Source: Chryseobacterium ginsenosidimutans
Lineage (GTDB): Bacteria > Bacteroidota > Bacteroidia > Flavobacteriales > Weeksellaceae
Length of the DNA stretch: 64,000 nt
Direction of reading: 5' to 3'
Assembly (NCBI RefSeq): GCF_030823405.1
Contig: NZ_JAUSXC010000001.1
Location: 620,001 to 684,000 of the forward strand
The notes beneath the pieces are model-generated. The model worked only from the letters and a program-made list of their open reading frames with translations. It searched no databases and was not told the DNA's origin. Shown one piece after another: positions 18,529 through 27,400 of this stretch. Position 1 is the first letter of the stretch. Every line of letters starts with the position of its first letter. The position numbers and the translations under genes are program-made.

Positions 18529-19119
18529 TTATTTTTTCTTCTTTAAAAGTACTTCATCAATAAAAACACGGCGGCTTACTGCTTCGTAACTTTCTGTTTC
18601 ACCTAATTCTACCAAATTATTTCCCTGAGAAATCCTCATAGAATAGTTAGCAAGATTGCCTGTTCTTTTACAGATCGCATGCACTTTTGTTACATATTCT
18701 GCAGTTGCCATCAGATTCGGCATCGGTCCGAAAGGCCGTCCCAAAAAATCCATATCCAAACCTGCAATAACGACTCTTACCCCGCTGTTTGCCAGCTGAT
18801 TGGCGACATCTACAATGCCTTCATCAAAAAACTGTGCTTCATCAATACCTACAACATCACAATTTGATGCCAACAAAAGGATTTCGTTGGGGTTTTCCAC
18901 GGGTGTACTGCGAATTTTATTCTGATTATGAGAAATTACATCCTCTTCAGAATATCTGGTATCCAATTTCGGTTTAAAAATCTCCACATTTTGCCCTGCC
19001 ATTTCTGCCCTTCTCAGCCTTCTGATCAACTCTTCGGTTTTTCCGGAAAACATTGAACCACAAATAACTTCCATCCAACCGCTTTGTTTGGAATGATTAA
19101 TTGTATTTTCTAAAAACAT
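18529..19119 (-). CDS. tdk: Thymidine kinase
   Basis: This 196-residue type II thymidine kinase phosphorylates thymidine in pyrimidine salvage. The P-loop GSMFSGKT is at residues 21-28 and the catalytic DEAQFF at 93-98 (base Glu94). The lasso-domain zinc site is degenerate: only one Cys of the expected pair occurs in HAICKRTGN, and the distal CxxC is replaced by SRRVF. To my knowledge this loss occurs in related Bacteroidota enzymes, so it need not mean inactivity. It stands between murF-alr and the divergent acidic-repeat gene. Confidence 0.94.
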   Translation of the reverse strand: MFLENTINHSKQSGWMEVICGSMFSGKTEELIRRLRRAEMAGQNVEIFKPKLDTRYSEEDVISHNQNKIRSTPVENPNEILLLASNCDVVGIDEAQFFDEGIVDVANQLANSGVRVVIAGLDMDFLGRPFGPMPNLMATAEYVTKVHAICKRTGNLANYSMRISQGNNLVELGETESYEAVSRRVFIDEVLLKKKK

Positions 19120-19180
19120 TTGTTAAATTAGCCGTATATTTTTAAGATCAAAAGTAAGCAATTTTAACAAGATTCTTAAT

Positions 19181-20632
19181 ATGCATAACATCCAAGATTT
19201 AAAGGAAAAGATTTTTTTTGAATCCAAGAATATCATTGGTATTCTGGATAAGATAAACAATATAAACGAATTACTTTCCAAGCAGGATCTTGTGGATGAG
19301 CTTGCTGACAGTATTTCATTTTTACGTTTACTGGAAAAAAATATTCAGTATTTCGGAAATGAAAATTCTTCGGTTTCTGGTATTCCGGCTTCAGGAAATG
19401 AATTCGTTGGGATTGATAAAAATATGCAGGGATATTCTTCAAGTGAAGTTACTGAAGAAGAGGCGATTTTTAATAATCAATTAAATGAGATTGTAGAAGG
19501 TGAACTTCACGAAACTTTAGTTAATTTTGCCGAAGAAAATTCTGAACCTGAAAATGTTGAAGATTTAGGAATAAATATCCAAAATGAGACAGAAGAAGAA
19601 GCAATTTTCAATAATCAACTGAACGAGATTGATGAAAATGAACTTTCTGATTACGATGGAAATACTTTAAATTTTGTAGATGAAGAAAGAATTCTGGCTG
19701 ATTCCGAGCCTGAAAATGATGATGACATCCACGAAGGAATGTTTAGTGATAAAATAACGGAAGAAGAAGTTATCTTCAATAATCAGTTAAACGAAATTGA
19801 TGAATTTGAAAATGAAATTTCCGATGATCAGGGAAATGGAAGTGATTTTGATGAAGAGGAAAAAATTCAGGATATTTTTGAATCCAATGTAAAAAATAAG
19901 GAAGAAGTAACAGAAATAATTCCAAGCATTTTCGATACTGAAATTTTAGACGATGAAGAAGAAATTTTAGTGGAAGAAACCGGTGAACAGTTTGTGTCTT
20001 CAAATGTAATGATTGGGCAGGGAGAAATGGCGACGGATACTTCTAATGTAGACAATATTGTAAACGAAATTAAAAATGAAGCGATTGTTGAAGAAAAACA
20101 TGATCAATCGATTTTAGCTGAGATTAATGACAGAAGAAAAATTGTTGATATAGAGAGACCTGTTTCTGAGATTGAAAAAGAAAGATTAGCGTCTGATGAA
20201 AGTTTTGAAAACTTAGACAAATATCAGCAGGAAAAAAGAATAAAACTGGCAAATATCAAAGGATTGAAAGCTGTACAGTCGCTTTTTGACGATGATCATC
20301 TCGAAAGAGAAATGCCGGAAGAAAAAACAGCTCCTGTAGAAAAAGAACAGGCAGGAAGTATTTTAAAAAACAATATTCCAACAGATTTCATGGAGGCGGG
20401 TAAACCAAAACCTGAGTTTAAACTTGATCTGAACGATAGAATTGCATTTTCGAAAATGTTGTTCGGTGGAAGCCAATCTGAAATGAATCAAGTTGTTAAT
20501 TATCTCAACAGTTTCACGAATCTGGAAGACGCAAAAGAGTATTTGAGCGATCTGTATTACCAGAAAAAATGGAATAAAGTAGATGAATATGCTCAGAGAC
20601 TTTGGATATTGGTAGAAAATAAATTTTTATAA
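19181..20632 (+). CDS. Acidic repeat-containing protein of unknown function
   Basis: I do not recognise a family for this 483-residue, strongly Glu/Asp-rich protein. A 14-residue unit T-E-E-E-A/V-I-F-N-N-Q-L-N-E-I occurs three times (91-104, 137-150, 193-206), separated by acidic variable linkers. The first 60 residues are helical and leucine-rich. The last 70 (from about 412) form a more ordered, conserved-looking domain with FSKMLFGGSQSEMN and a Trp near the end. There is no signal peptide or membrane segment, so it is probably cytoplasmic. The stop lies 8 bases before rsmI, so the two appear cotranscribed. Confidence 0.85.
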   Translation: MHNIQDLKEKIFFESKNIIGILDKINNINELLSKQDLVDELADSISFLRLLEKNIQYFGNENSSVSGIPASGNEFVGIDKNMQGYSSSEVTEEEAIFNNQLNEIVEGELHETLVNFAEENSEPENVEDLGINIQNETEEEAIFNNQLNEIDENELSDYDGNTLNFVDEERILADSEPENDDDIHEGMFSDKITEEEVIFNNQLNEIDEFENEISDDQGNGSDFDEEEKIQDIFESNVKNKEEVTEIIPSIFDTEILDDEEEILVEETGEQFVSSNVMIGQGEMATDTSNVDNIVNEIKNEAIVEEKHDQSILAEINDRRKIVDIERPVSEIEKERLASDESFENLDKYQQEKRIKLANIKGLKAVQSLFDDDHLEREMPEEKTAPVEKEQAGSILKNNIPTDFMEAGKPKPEFKLDLNDRIAFSKMLFGGSQSEMNQVVNYLNSFTNLEDAKEYLSDLYYQKKWNKVDEYAQRLWILVENKFL

Positions 20633-20640
20633 ACTAAATT

Positions 20641-21315
20641 TTGAGCGGAATCCTATATTTTGTTCCCACACCAGTCGGGAACTTGGAAGATATGACTTTC
20701 AGAGCGGTAAAAATACTGAAGGAGGTTGATTATATTTTATGTGAAGACACAAGAACTTCCGGAATTCTTTTGAAGCATTACGAGATTTCTAAGCCTTTAA
20801 AATCTTATCATCTGCATAACGAACATCAGGCAACAGAGAAAGTAATTGCAGATCTTAAAAGCGGGCAGAATATTGCGATCATAACTGATGCAGGAACGCC
20901 AGGAATTTCAGATCCGGGTTATTTACTTGGGAAAGCAGGGGCAGATCACAATATTGAAATGATTTGTTTACCCGGAGCAACAGCTTTTGTTCCGGCTCTG
21001 GTGGTTTCAGGACTGCCAAATAATGAATTTCTTTTTGCAGGATTTCTGCCTCAGAAAAAAGGAAGACAGACGAAACTTAAACAGCTTGCAGAAGAAAAGA
21101 AGACTGTTGTTATCTATGAAAGCCCACATAAAATCAATACCACTTTAGAGCAGATCAAAGAATTCTTTGGTGAAGAGACTAAAGTAAGTCTGAGTAGAGA
21201 GATTTCCAAAAAATTTGAGGAAACTAAACGGGGGACTATCAATGAACTAATTGAATTCTCAAAAAGTAAAACTTTAAAAGGTGAGATCGTACTCATTGTA
21301 AATAATTCTATTTAA
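20641..21315 (+). CDS. rsmI: 16S rRNA (cytidine(1402)-2'-O)-methyltransferase RsmI
   Basis: This 224-residue SAM-dependent tetrapyrrole-methylase-fold enzyme would 2'-O-methylate C1402 in the decoding centre. The sequence begins LYFVPTPVGNLEDMTFRA and contains CEDTRTSG and SDAGTPGISDPG, all RsmI signatures. The length is at the short end of the family, as common in Bacteroidota, which lack the C-terminal extension. The start codon is TTG at 20641; no ATG in frame fits the conserved N-terminus. The next gene starts immediately after its stop. Confidence 0.94.
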   Translation: MSGILYFVPTPVGNLEDMTFRAVKILKEVDYILCEDTRTSGILLKHYEISKPLKSYHLHNEHQATEKVIADLKSGQNIAIITDAGTPGISDPGYLLGKAGADHNIEMICLPGATAFVPALVVSGLPNNEFLFAGFLPQKKGRQTKLKQLAEEKKTVVIYESPHKINTTLEQIKEFFGEETKVSLSREISKKFEETKRGTINELIEFSKSKTLKGEIVLIVNNSI

Positions 21316-22791
21316 TTGAAAAAATTAATTTTCGTGCTGTTTTCGTCGGTTTGCTTCGGACAGACGGATCAGTACAAACAGATACTTTTAACTAAAAAAC
21401 TGGGCCGAGAGGTGCATTCCTATTCCAAAGGTTACGGAATGATTACCGACGCTAGAACCGGAAAAACCGGAATTGTAGATTCTTTAGGCAATATTACTTT
21501 CGATTATCCCTTTAAAAGTGAAATTTCGCATCTATGGAAAGATCGTTTTATTTTAAAAGTTAAATCGGGAAATTTAAACGGAAAAACGGCTGTAATTGAC
21601 GGAAAAGGAAAAGAGTTGATTCCTTTGGATGCTTTTAAATTCAGAACATGGGAGAATAAAGACAGACTGATTTATTCAAAACAGGGGAAAGACTGCGTTT
21701 ATGATTTTAATGGCAAACAAATTATTCCCTTTTCAGAAAAAATTGTATTTGCAAGCGAAAGTCGGTTTTTTGTTAAAAATCAAGGCATTTGGCTGATTTA
21801 TGATTTTAACGGGAAACAGATTTCTGATAGAGAGTTTACAGAAGATTTACGTTTTTACAAAAACAGGGCTTATCTTACAAAAGGCGAAAAATCTGGTGAA
21901 ATTATAGATAATAACGGAAAAACCTTAAGTACAATTTCCAATCATAATATCGACAATATCAATGCTTTTCCTTATTTGGTGACACTTGATACATCCAAAA
22001 ATAAATATGGAATTGTAGATGAGAAAGAAAATGTAATTTCAGACGAAATTTACGAACAGGCATTTGTAGGCAGAGAATATATTTATCTCACAAAAGAAGA
22101 CAAAGTAAGCATATTTTCAAAGAAAGAAGGCAAGCTGTATGATCTTGATTACCAATATGTAAACCCGTTATTTAATGGATTGTTTAAAACTTCTCAGGAT
22201 CAGAAAAATCCTAAAACTGCCGTTGTTCGATTAAATGGAGAAATTGTTTTTCCAAAAGAATATGACAGAGTAGAAGGTTTGAACATTGCCGGTGAAAAAT
22301 ATCTTTATCTGAGAAAAGATGATGAGGAAAAGCTTTTAGATAAAAATTTAAAAAGTGTTTTAAATGACGATTACGAAATTAAGAAAATATTTCCTAATAC
22401 ATTGATTGTAAGCAAAGAAGATATTCATTATAAATTTTCTCCAAAAGACGGAAAATATAGAGAACTGAAAGGTTTCAAAGAAATAAAGCCTTCTGAAATG
22501 TATCCTATGTTAGTAGGAAAAAATATAGATAATTTCTACGGAATTTTGGATGAGGAAGGAAATGAAGTGGTTCCGTTTATTTATGATGATATTACAACTT
22601 TTCTCGGTTTCAATGAATTTGTAGTGAAAAAAGACAACAAATTCGGGGTTACCAATCATAAAAACGAACCTCTTACAGAAATTATTTTTGATAAGTTTAT
22701 TCCTGATAAAAAGGGAATCAGGCTTACCAAAGGAAAAGATACCGAATTCATATATTTTACTGAACAAAAAGACAGAAGTTTTATAGATTAA
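21316..22791 (+). CDS. WG-repeat-containing secreted protein
   Basis: This 491-residue protein starts at a TTG directly abutting the rsmI stop. Its N-terminus, MKKLIFVLFSSVCFG followed by QTDQY, is a signal peptide. The rest is a chain of beta-strand repeats of the WG type (for example YGIVDEKENVISDEIYEQ and YGILDEEGNEVVPFIYDDI). WG-repeat proteins have no single defined function. The tight coupling to rsmI is likely positional rather than functional. Confidence 0.8.
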   Translation: MKKLIFVLFSSVCFGQTDQYKQILLTKKLGREVHSYSKGYGMITDARTGKTGIVDSLGNITFDYPFKSEISHLWKDRFILKVKSGNLNGKTAVIDGKGKELIPLDAFKFRTWENKDRLIYSKQGKDCVYDFNGKQIIPFSEKIVFASESRFFVKNQGIWLIYDFNGKQISDREFTEDLRFYKNRAYLTKGEKSGEIIDNNGKTLSTISNHNIDNINAFPYLVTLDTSKNKYGIVDEKENVISDEIYEQAFVGREYIYLTKEDKVSIFSKKEGKLYDLDYQYVNPLFNGLFKTSQDQKNPKTAVVRLNGEIVFPKEYDRVEGLNIAGEKYLYLRKDDEEKLLDKNLKSVLNDDYEIKKIFPNTLIVSKEDIHYKFSPKDGKYRELKGFKEIKPSEMYPMLVGKNIDNFYGILDEEGNEVVPFIYDDITTFLGFNEFVVKKDNKFGVTNHKNEPLTEIIFDKFIPDKKGIRLTKGKDTEFIYFTEQKDRSFID

Positions 22792-22849
22792 GACCTTTAC
22801 GGGTATGCTATGACAAAAAACAGGTATAAAGTTTTCCTAAAAAGACCAA

Positions 22850-22885
22850 TTGAAATGCTTTGAATAACATTTTATAATATCTTTG
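22850..22885 (+). promoter_or_regulatory. Probable fabG promoter
   Basis: TATCTTTG (22878-22885) matches the Bacteroidota -7 box. A TTG at 22850-22852 lies 25 bases upstream; another at 22860-22862 lies 15 bases upstream. fabG starts about 90 bases further on. Confidence 0.55.
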
Positions 22886-22976
22886 CGCACTGTATAATTT
22901 GAATAAAATTTAAATATGCTATATTAGCCAACTTTCAAAGAGCTAATAAGTTGTAAAGAAAATAATTGTCATAAAT

Positions 22977-23720
22977 ATGAAACTATTAGAAGGAAAAGTA
23001 GCATTAATCACGGGAGCTACAAGAGGAATTGGTAAAAGTGTTGCTGAAATGTACGCTCAGCAGGGAGCAAAAGTAGCTTTTACTTACGCCGGATCTGTAG
23101 ACAAAGCGAAAGAATTAGAAGCGACTTTAAGTTCTGTAACTCAAATTAAAGGTTACCAATCTGATGCATCAGATTTCGATGCAGCTCAAACATTAGTAGA
23201 TGAAGTAATGGCTGAATTCGGTCAGATCGATATCTTGATCAATAATGCAGGAATTACAAGAGATAATTTATTATTGAGAATGTCAAAAGACGATTGGGAT
23301 AAAGTAATAAAAGTAAATCTTGATTCTGTTTTCAACCTTACAAAGGCGGTTATTAAGCCGATGATGAAAGCAAAATCAGGGTCTATCATCAATATGACTT
23401 CAGTAGTAGGAATCAGCGGAAATGCAGGTCAGGCAAATTATGCAGCTTCAAAGGCCGGTGTAATTGGCTTTACTAAATCTGTTGCATTGGAATTAGGATC
23501 CAGAAATATCCGTTGTAATGCAATTGCTCCAGGATTTATCGAAACTGAAATGACGGCAGCTTTAGACGAAAAAGCGACTCAGAAATGGAATGAGGCCATC
23601 CCAATGAAAAAATTAGGAAAAACTACAGACGTAGCCAATGCTTGTATATTTCTAGGAAGCGATATGGCAAGTTATATTACAGGACAGACATTGAATGTCG
23701 ACGGTGGTTTATTGACATAA
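22977..23720 (+). CDS. fabG: 3-oxoacyl-[acyl-carrier-protein] reductase
   Basis: This 247-residue SDR would perform the first reduction of fatty-acid elongation with NADPH. TGATRGIG is at residues 12-19, and NNAGITRDNLLLRM is the FabG-specific version of the NNAG loop. The catalytic Ser is in MTSVVGISG, with YAASKAG for Tyr/Lys. The C-terminal ITGQTLNVDGGL is canonical. It stands apart from other fatty-acid genes, with its own promoter, and is followed after 5 bases by an unrelated membrane protein gene. Confidence 0.93.
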   Translation: MKLLEGKVALITGATRGIGKSVAEMYAQQGAKVAFTYAGSVDKAKELEATLSSVTQIKGYQSDASDFDAAQTLVDEVMAEFGQIDILINNAGITRDNLLLRMSKDDWDKVIKVNLDSVFNLTKAVIKPMMKAKSGSIINMTSVVGISGNAGQANYAASKAGVIGFTKSVALELGSRNIRCNAIAPGFIETEMTAALDEKATQKWNEAIPMKKLGKTTDVANACIFLGSDMASYITGQTLNVDGGLLT

Positions 23721-23725
23721 AAAAC

Positions 23726-25045
23726 ATGAAATTAGCACAGAATATTATTTTATTCTTGTCGGTTTTATTATTCTTCGGTCTGATTTACATTTCTTTTTTT
23801 AATGTATATCAGACCGATGATTATATATATTCTTACAGTACAAAAAAACTGGGAATACTAGAAAATATTCAGGATTTTTATATGAATTGGGGCGGTCGGT
23901 ATTTCGGATATACCGTTAATATGTTTACTCCTCTTTCAAGAGATCCAGAGAATTATTTGCCTAAAATTTATCCGGTAATTCTATTTTTCGCTTTTATCGG
24001 TGTTTCAGCTTTAAATTTTAAAAAGTATTTTAAATATTCCCTTCGTGAATCAATTGTGAAAGGGTTATTGTTGTTTTTCTTTTACACCATTCTTTTGGTT
24101 AATATTTCTGAACATTGTTATTGGTTTACAGGTTCAAATGTATATTTTCTGCCGATTATTTTATCTGGATTTTTGCTTTTCTTTTATGGTAAATTTCAGG
24201 AATCGGGCAAAAAGATATGGTTTTATCTTAGTGTATTATTGATTGCCATTTTAATGGGTTCTAATGAAGTCTTGGCATTAATTCTTCTGGGAATATTGGT
24301 TTATTTTAATATCCAAAACAAGTCGAAAGAAGCAAGAATTTTATTGGCTGTTGGTTGTGTAGGAATTTTAGTCACTTTTCTAGCTCCCGGAAACTTTAAA
24401 AGATTGCTTGATCTGGATGAACCTTTTTACAGAACTTGGCTCAGAAGAATAGCTTATTCTGTGGCAAATACAGGCTATATTTCAATTAAAGTACTCTTAA
24501 TTCTTCCCCTTTTTATTAAAGTTTTTGAAAAAGAATTAAACGAAATCAAGAATAAGATAAACATAAAAAAAGCGTTGATTATCTGGTCAATTTCTTTTCT
24601 GCCATTGGTCTTTTTAGGATATATCATGAATATAATAGGGAGACAATTTGAGCACATTATTTTCTTTTATCTTCTAAGCTTTTCGGTTGTGACGATGTTT
24701 AAGTTTGAGAAGATCAAAAAAATATGGTGGATCAGCTGCCTTATCATTTTCTTACCTGAAACCAACTTTTTTCCTCAAAATTACGCGAATTTTAACCTCG
24801 ATTTTAATGTAAATAATCTGGCTGATGAAGTCTTAAATACAGATTTAAAAATGTATGATCAGGAGATTGAAAACAGAGTATATACATTGAAAAATTCGCC
24901 GCAGGATTCTCTGATTCTGGATAAGATAAAAATGGTTCCCAAAGTTTTATATTTCGGAGAAATGTCTTCTGTCGATGAACCTCGCGGTTATGTAAATATG
25001 CAGCAAGAAAAATATTTTGACAAGAAATATATAAGAACAAAATAA
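23726..25045 (+). CDS. DUF6056-like polytopic membrane protein
   Basis: This 439-residue protein has about ten hydrophobic helices. The first periplasmic loop, VYQTDDYIYSYSTKKLG and then MNWGGRYFGYT, is typical of DUF6056 proteins and recalls GT-C glycosyltransferases (acidic DD after the first helix). The soluble C-terminus contains a Tyr/Asp-rich segment. A glycosyl or lipid-linked sugar transfer role is plausible but not shown. I chose the ATG at 23726 because the upstream part of this frame lies inside fabG and is not hydrophobic. Confidence 0.75.
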   Translation: MKLAQNIILFLSVLLFFGLIYISFFNVYQTDDYIYSYSTKKLGILENIQDFYMNWGGRYFGYTVNMFTPLSRDPENYLPKIYPVILFFAFIGVSALNFKKYFKYSLRESIVKGLLLFFFYTILLVNISEHCYWFTGSNVYFLPIILSGFLLFFYGKFQESGKKIWFYLSVLLIAILMGSNEVLALILLGILVYFNIQNKSKEARILLAVGCVGILVTFLAPGNFKRLLDLDEPFYRTWLRRIAYSVANTGYISIKVLLILPLFIKVFEKELNEIKNKINIKKALIIWSISFLPLVFLGYIMNIIGRQFEHIIFFYLLSFSVVTMFKFEKIKKIWWISCLIIFLPETNFFPQNYANFNLDFNVNNLADEVLNTDLKMYDQEIENRVYTLKNSPQDSLILDKIKMVPKVLYFGEMSSVDEPRGYVNMQQEKYFDKKYIRTK

Positions 25046-25193
25046 ATCAGGATATTATTTTTCTTGCAAAATGGGTTGTAAATCAATCCTGTATATCTCC
25101 AAGAATTACCTCTCCCAAAAACAATAATCTCGCCGTCCACAGAAATTTTCTGATTGATCAGCGAGAGAATCGTTATTTGATATTTTCTAATAA

Positions 25194-26234
25194 TTAATCC
25201 TTAAAAATTTGATTTTCTTGCTCCTGAACTCTTATAAATGTAGTTCTTTTAGAAAGTTCTTTCAATTTGGAAGCTCCAACATAAGTGCAGGTTGAACGGA
25301 CGCCTCCCAAAATATCTTTTACCGTTTCCGAAACAGGTCCTTTATAAGCAACCTTTACTGTTTTGCCTTCTGAAGCTCTGTATTCTGCAACACCTCCGGA
25401 ATGTTTATCCATTGCAGTTTTTGAGCTCATACCGTAGAATAATCTGTATTTTTTGCCATTTTCTTCAATTATTTCACCTCCGCTTTCATCGTGACCGGCA
25501 AACATTCCGCCCAACATCACAAAATCTGCTCCGCCACCAAAAGCTTTTGCCACATCTCCAGGCACTTTACAGCCTCCATCAGCGATAATATGACCTCCTA
25601 AACCATGAGCAGCATCCGAACACTCAATAATTGCCGAAAGTTGAGGATAGCCAACTCCGGTTTTTACGCGGGTTGTACAGACCGAACCGGGGCCGATTCC
25701 TACTTTTATGATATCTGCTCCCACTAAAAGCAGCTCTTCAACCATTTCTCCTGTTACCACATTTCCTGCAATAATAATTTTATCAGGAAAATTAGCTCTT
25801 GCTTCCTTCACAAAGTCTACGAAATGCTCCGAATAACCATTGGCTACATCTATGCAGAGAAATTCTATTTTTGGATGTTTTCCGAGGATTTGTCTGAGCT
25901 TTTCTTCATCAGCTTTTCCGGTTCCTGTACTTAAAGCGATATATTGATGAATGCTTTCCGGCTGATTGTTTAAAAATTCACTCCATTCTTCAACAGAATA
26001 ATGTTTATGGATTGCAGTAATAATTTTATCTTTTGCCAGCTCTACAGCCATTTCAAAGGTTCCCACCGTATCCATATTCGCAGCAATGACTGGCGTTCCG
26101 ATCCATTTCTTTTTGGTATGTCTGAATGTGAATTCTCTTTCTAAATCTACTTCTGACCTGGATTTTAATGTAGAACGTTTCGGGCGAAACATAACATCTT
26201 TAAAACCCAGCTTTATTTCATTTTCTATTCTCAT
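25194..26234 (-). CDS. guaC: GMP reductase
   Basis: This 346-residue TIM-barrel enzyme would reductively deaminate GMP to IMP with NADPH in purine salvage. The catalytic cysteine lies in [11 protein letters not shown]. The substrate loops [28 protein letters not shown] and the N-terminal [13 protein letters not shown] identify GuaC rather than IMP dehydrogenase; there is no CBS domain. It is monocistronic and leftward between two rightward genes. Confidence 0.93.
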   Translation of the reverse strand: MRIENEIKLGFKDVMFRPKRSTLKSRSEVDLEREFTFRHTKKKWIGTPVIAANMDTVGTFEMAVELAKDKIITAIHKHYSVEEWSEFLNNQPESIHQYIALSTGTGKADEEKLRQILGKHPKIEFLCIDVANGYSEHFVDFVKEARANFPDKIIIAGNVVTGEMVEELLLVGADIIKVGIGPGSVCTTRVKTGVGYPQLSAIIECSDAAHGLGGHIIADGGCKVPGDVAKAFGGGADFVMLGGMFAGHDESGGEIIEENGKKYRLFYGMSSKTAMDKHSGGVAEYRASEGKTVKVAYKGPVSETVKDILGGVRSTCTYVGASKLKELSKRTTFIRVQEQENQIFKD

Positions 26235-26393
26235 AATTTGGAAGATTATTTTAAATAAATTTAGGAAAAAGATTTGGTGGAAAACTGACTTGAAAGGATT
26301 TTATAAATTATTTAAGAATAACTTTCATGAATATTTTTACTGCAGAATACATTTTACAAGATATATTATTGAAAAAATGATACTTTTGAAGTA

Positions 26394-27152
26394 ATGGATT
26401 TTCCTTTCACTTTTCACATTTTCGGTAAAACAATTCTTGCACATCCGCTTTTTGAAGCTTTGGGGATGTTTATTGGGATGCGATATTATTTTTATTTAAA
26501 AAGAAAATCTAAAGAAAAAACCTCATTCAATACTTCTGCAGCAGTTTTGATTGGAGCGACAGCAGGAGCTTTAATCGGATCTAAATTAATAGGTAATCTC
26601 GAAAATCCGTATAAGCTTTTTGAACACTTTGATGTAAAAACAATCTGGACAAATAATACAATTGTTGGCGGATTGGCTTTTGGACTGATCGGGGTAGAAG
26701 TGGCAAAAAAAATTGTAAAACACAGAGAAAGTACTGGCGATTTGATTGTTTTTCCGTTGATACTGGCAATGATTATCGGTAGGATAGGCTGTTTTTTGAC
26801 AGGAATTTATGAAGAAACATACGGTTTGCCAACCCAATCAGTTTTCGGAATGCATTTGGGTGATCAATATATAAGACATCCCGTTGCATTGTATGAAATT
26901 GCTTTTTTACTCGTTCTCTGGATCGTTTTAAGATTGATTCGGAAGAAAACAAAAAGTAATCCAGGATATATTTTTCAGGTATTTATGTTGAGTTATTTCA
27001 CATTTAGATTTTTACTTGATTTTATTAAGCCGAGATTAGAGTTAATTGGAAATCTGGGAACGATTCAAATAGTATGTATTTGTGTAATTATTTATTACAT
27101 TTATAAAATAAAAAAACACTCAAACGCAAAGTTTAACCAAGAAACAGTTTAA
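26394..27152 (+). CDS. Prolipoprotein diacylglyceryl transferase family protein (Lgt-like)
   Basis: This 252-residue protein has about seven membrane segments. The Lgt signature is partly kept: GRIGCF at 129-134 contains the key Arg but has Cys where canonical Lgt has Asn (GRIGNF), and HPVALYE (162-168) matches the conserved H-P-x-x-L-Y-E. The Lgt active-site loop is therefore altered, so this is likely a paralogue with another acceptor or lipid. It is followed after 2 bases by a small membrane protein and then a radical SAM gene, which suggests a lipid-related function for the group. Confidence 0.8.
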   Translation: MDFPFTFHIFGKTILAHPLFEALGMFIGMRYYFYLKRKSKEKTSFNTSAAVLIGATAGALIGSKLIGNLENPYKLFEHFDVKTIWTNNTIVGGLAFGLIGVEVAKKIVKHRESTGDLIVFPLILAMIIGRIGCFLTGIYEETYGLPTQSVFGMHLGDQYIRHPVALYEIAFLLVLWIVLRLIRKKTKSNPGYIFQVFMLSYFTFRFLLDFIKPRLELIGNLGTIQIVCICVIIYYIYKIKKHSNAKFNQETV

Positions 27153-27154
27153 AT

Positions 27155-27391
27155 ATGAAAATACTGACCATATTAGAAGTAGGTGGATTAGAAGGTTTAG
27201 TTGCCATGATTATTCTGATTATTATCGGCGTAGCGGCAGCGATATCATTAGTAATTACAGTATTTGTAAAACTGATTTATGAAAGCAAGGATGGAAGAAA
27301 ATTTTCTAAAAAACAATTTTGGCTTACAATGTTGATTTCAATGCTTATCTGTGGTTTGATAAGCGGTGTTATTTGTGGAGGAGGACTTTAA
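27155..27391 (+). CDS. Small two-helix membrane protein in the Lgt-like/radical SAM group
   Basis: I recognise no family in this 78-residue protein. Two hydrophobic helices (about 14-40 and 57-76) are joined by a positively charged loop, YESKDGRKFSKKQ. Spacing to its neighbours is 2 bases upstream and 9 bases downstream, which makes cotranscription very likely. Its role may be as a small membrane partner of the flanking enzymes (inference only). Confidence 0.65.
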   Translation: MKILTILEVGGLEGLVAMIILIIIGVAAAISLVITVFVKLIYESKDGRKFSKKQFWLTMLISMLICGLISGVICGGGL

Positions 27392-27400
27392 AATAAAATT

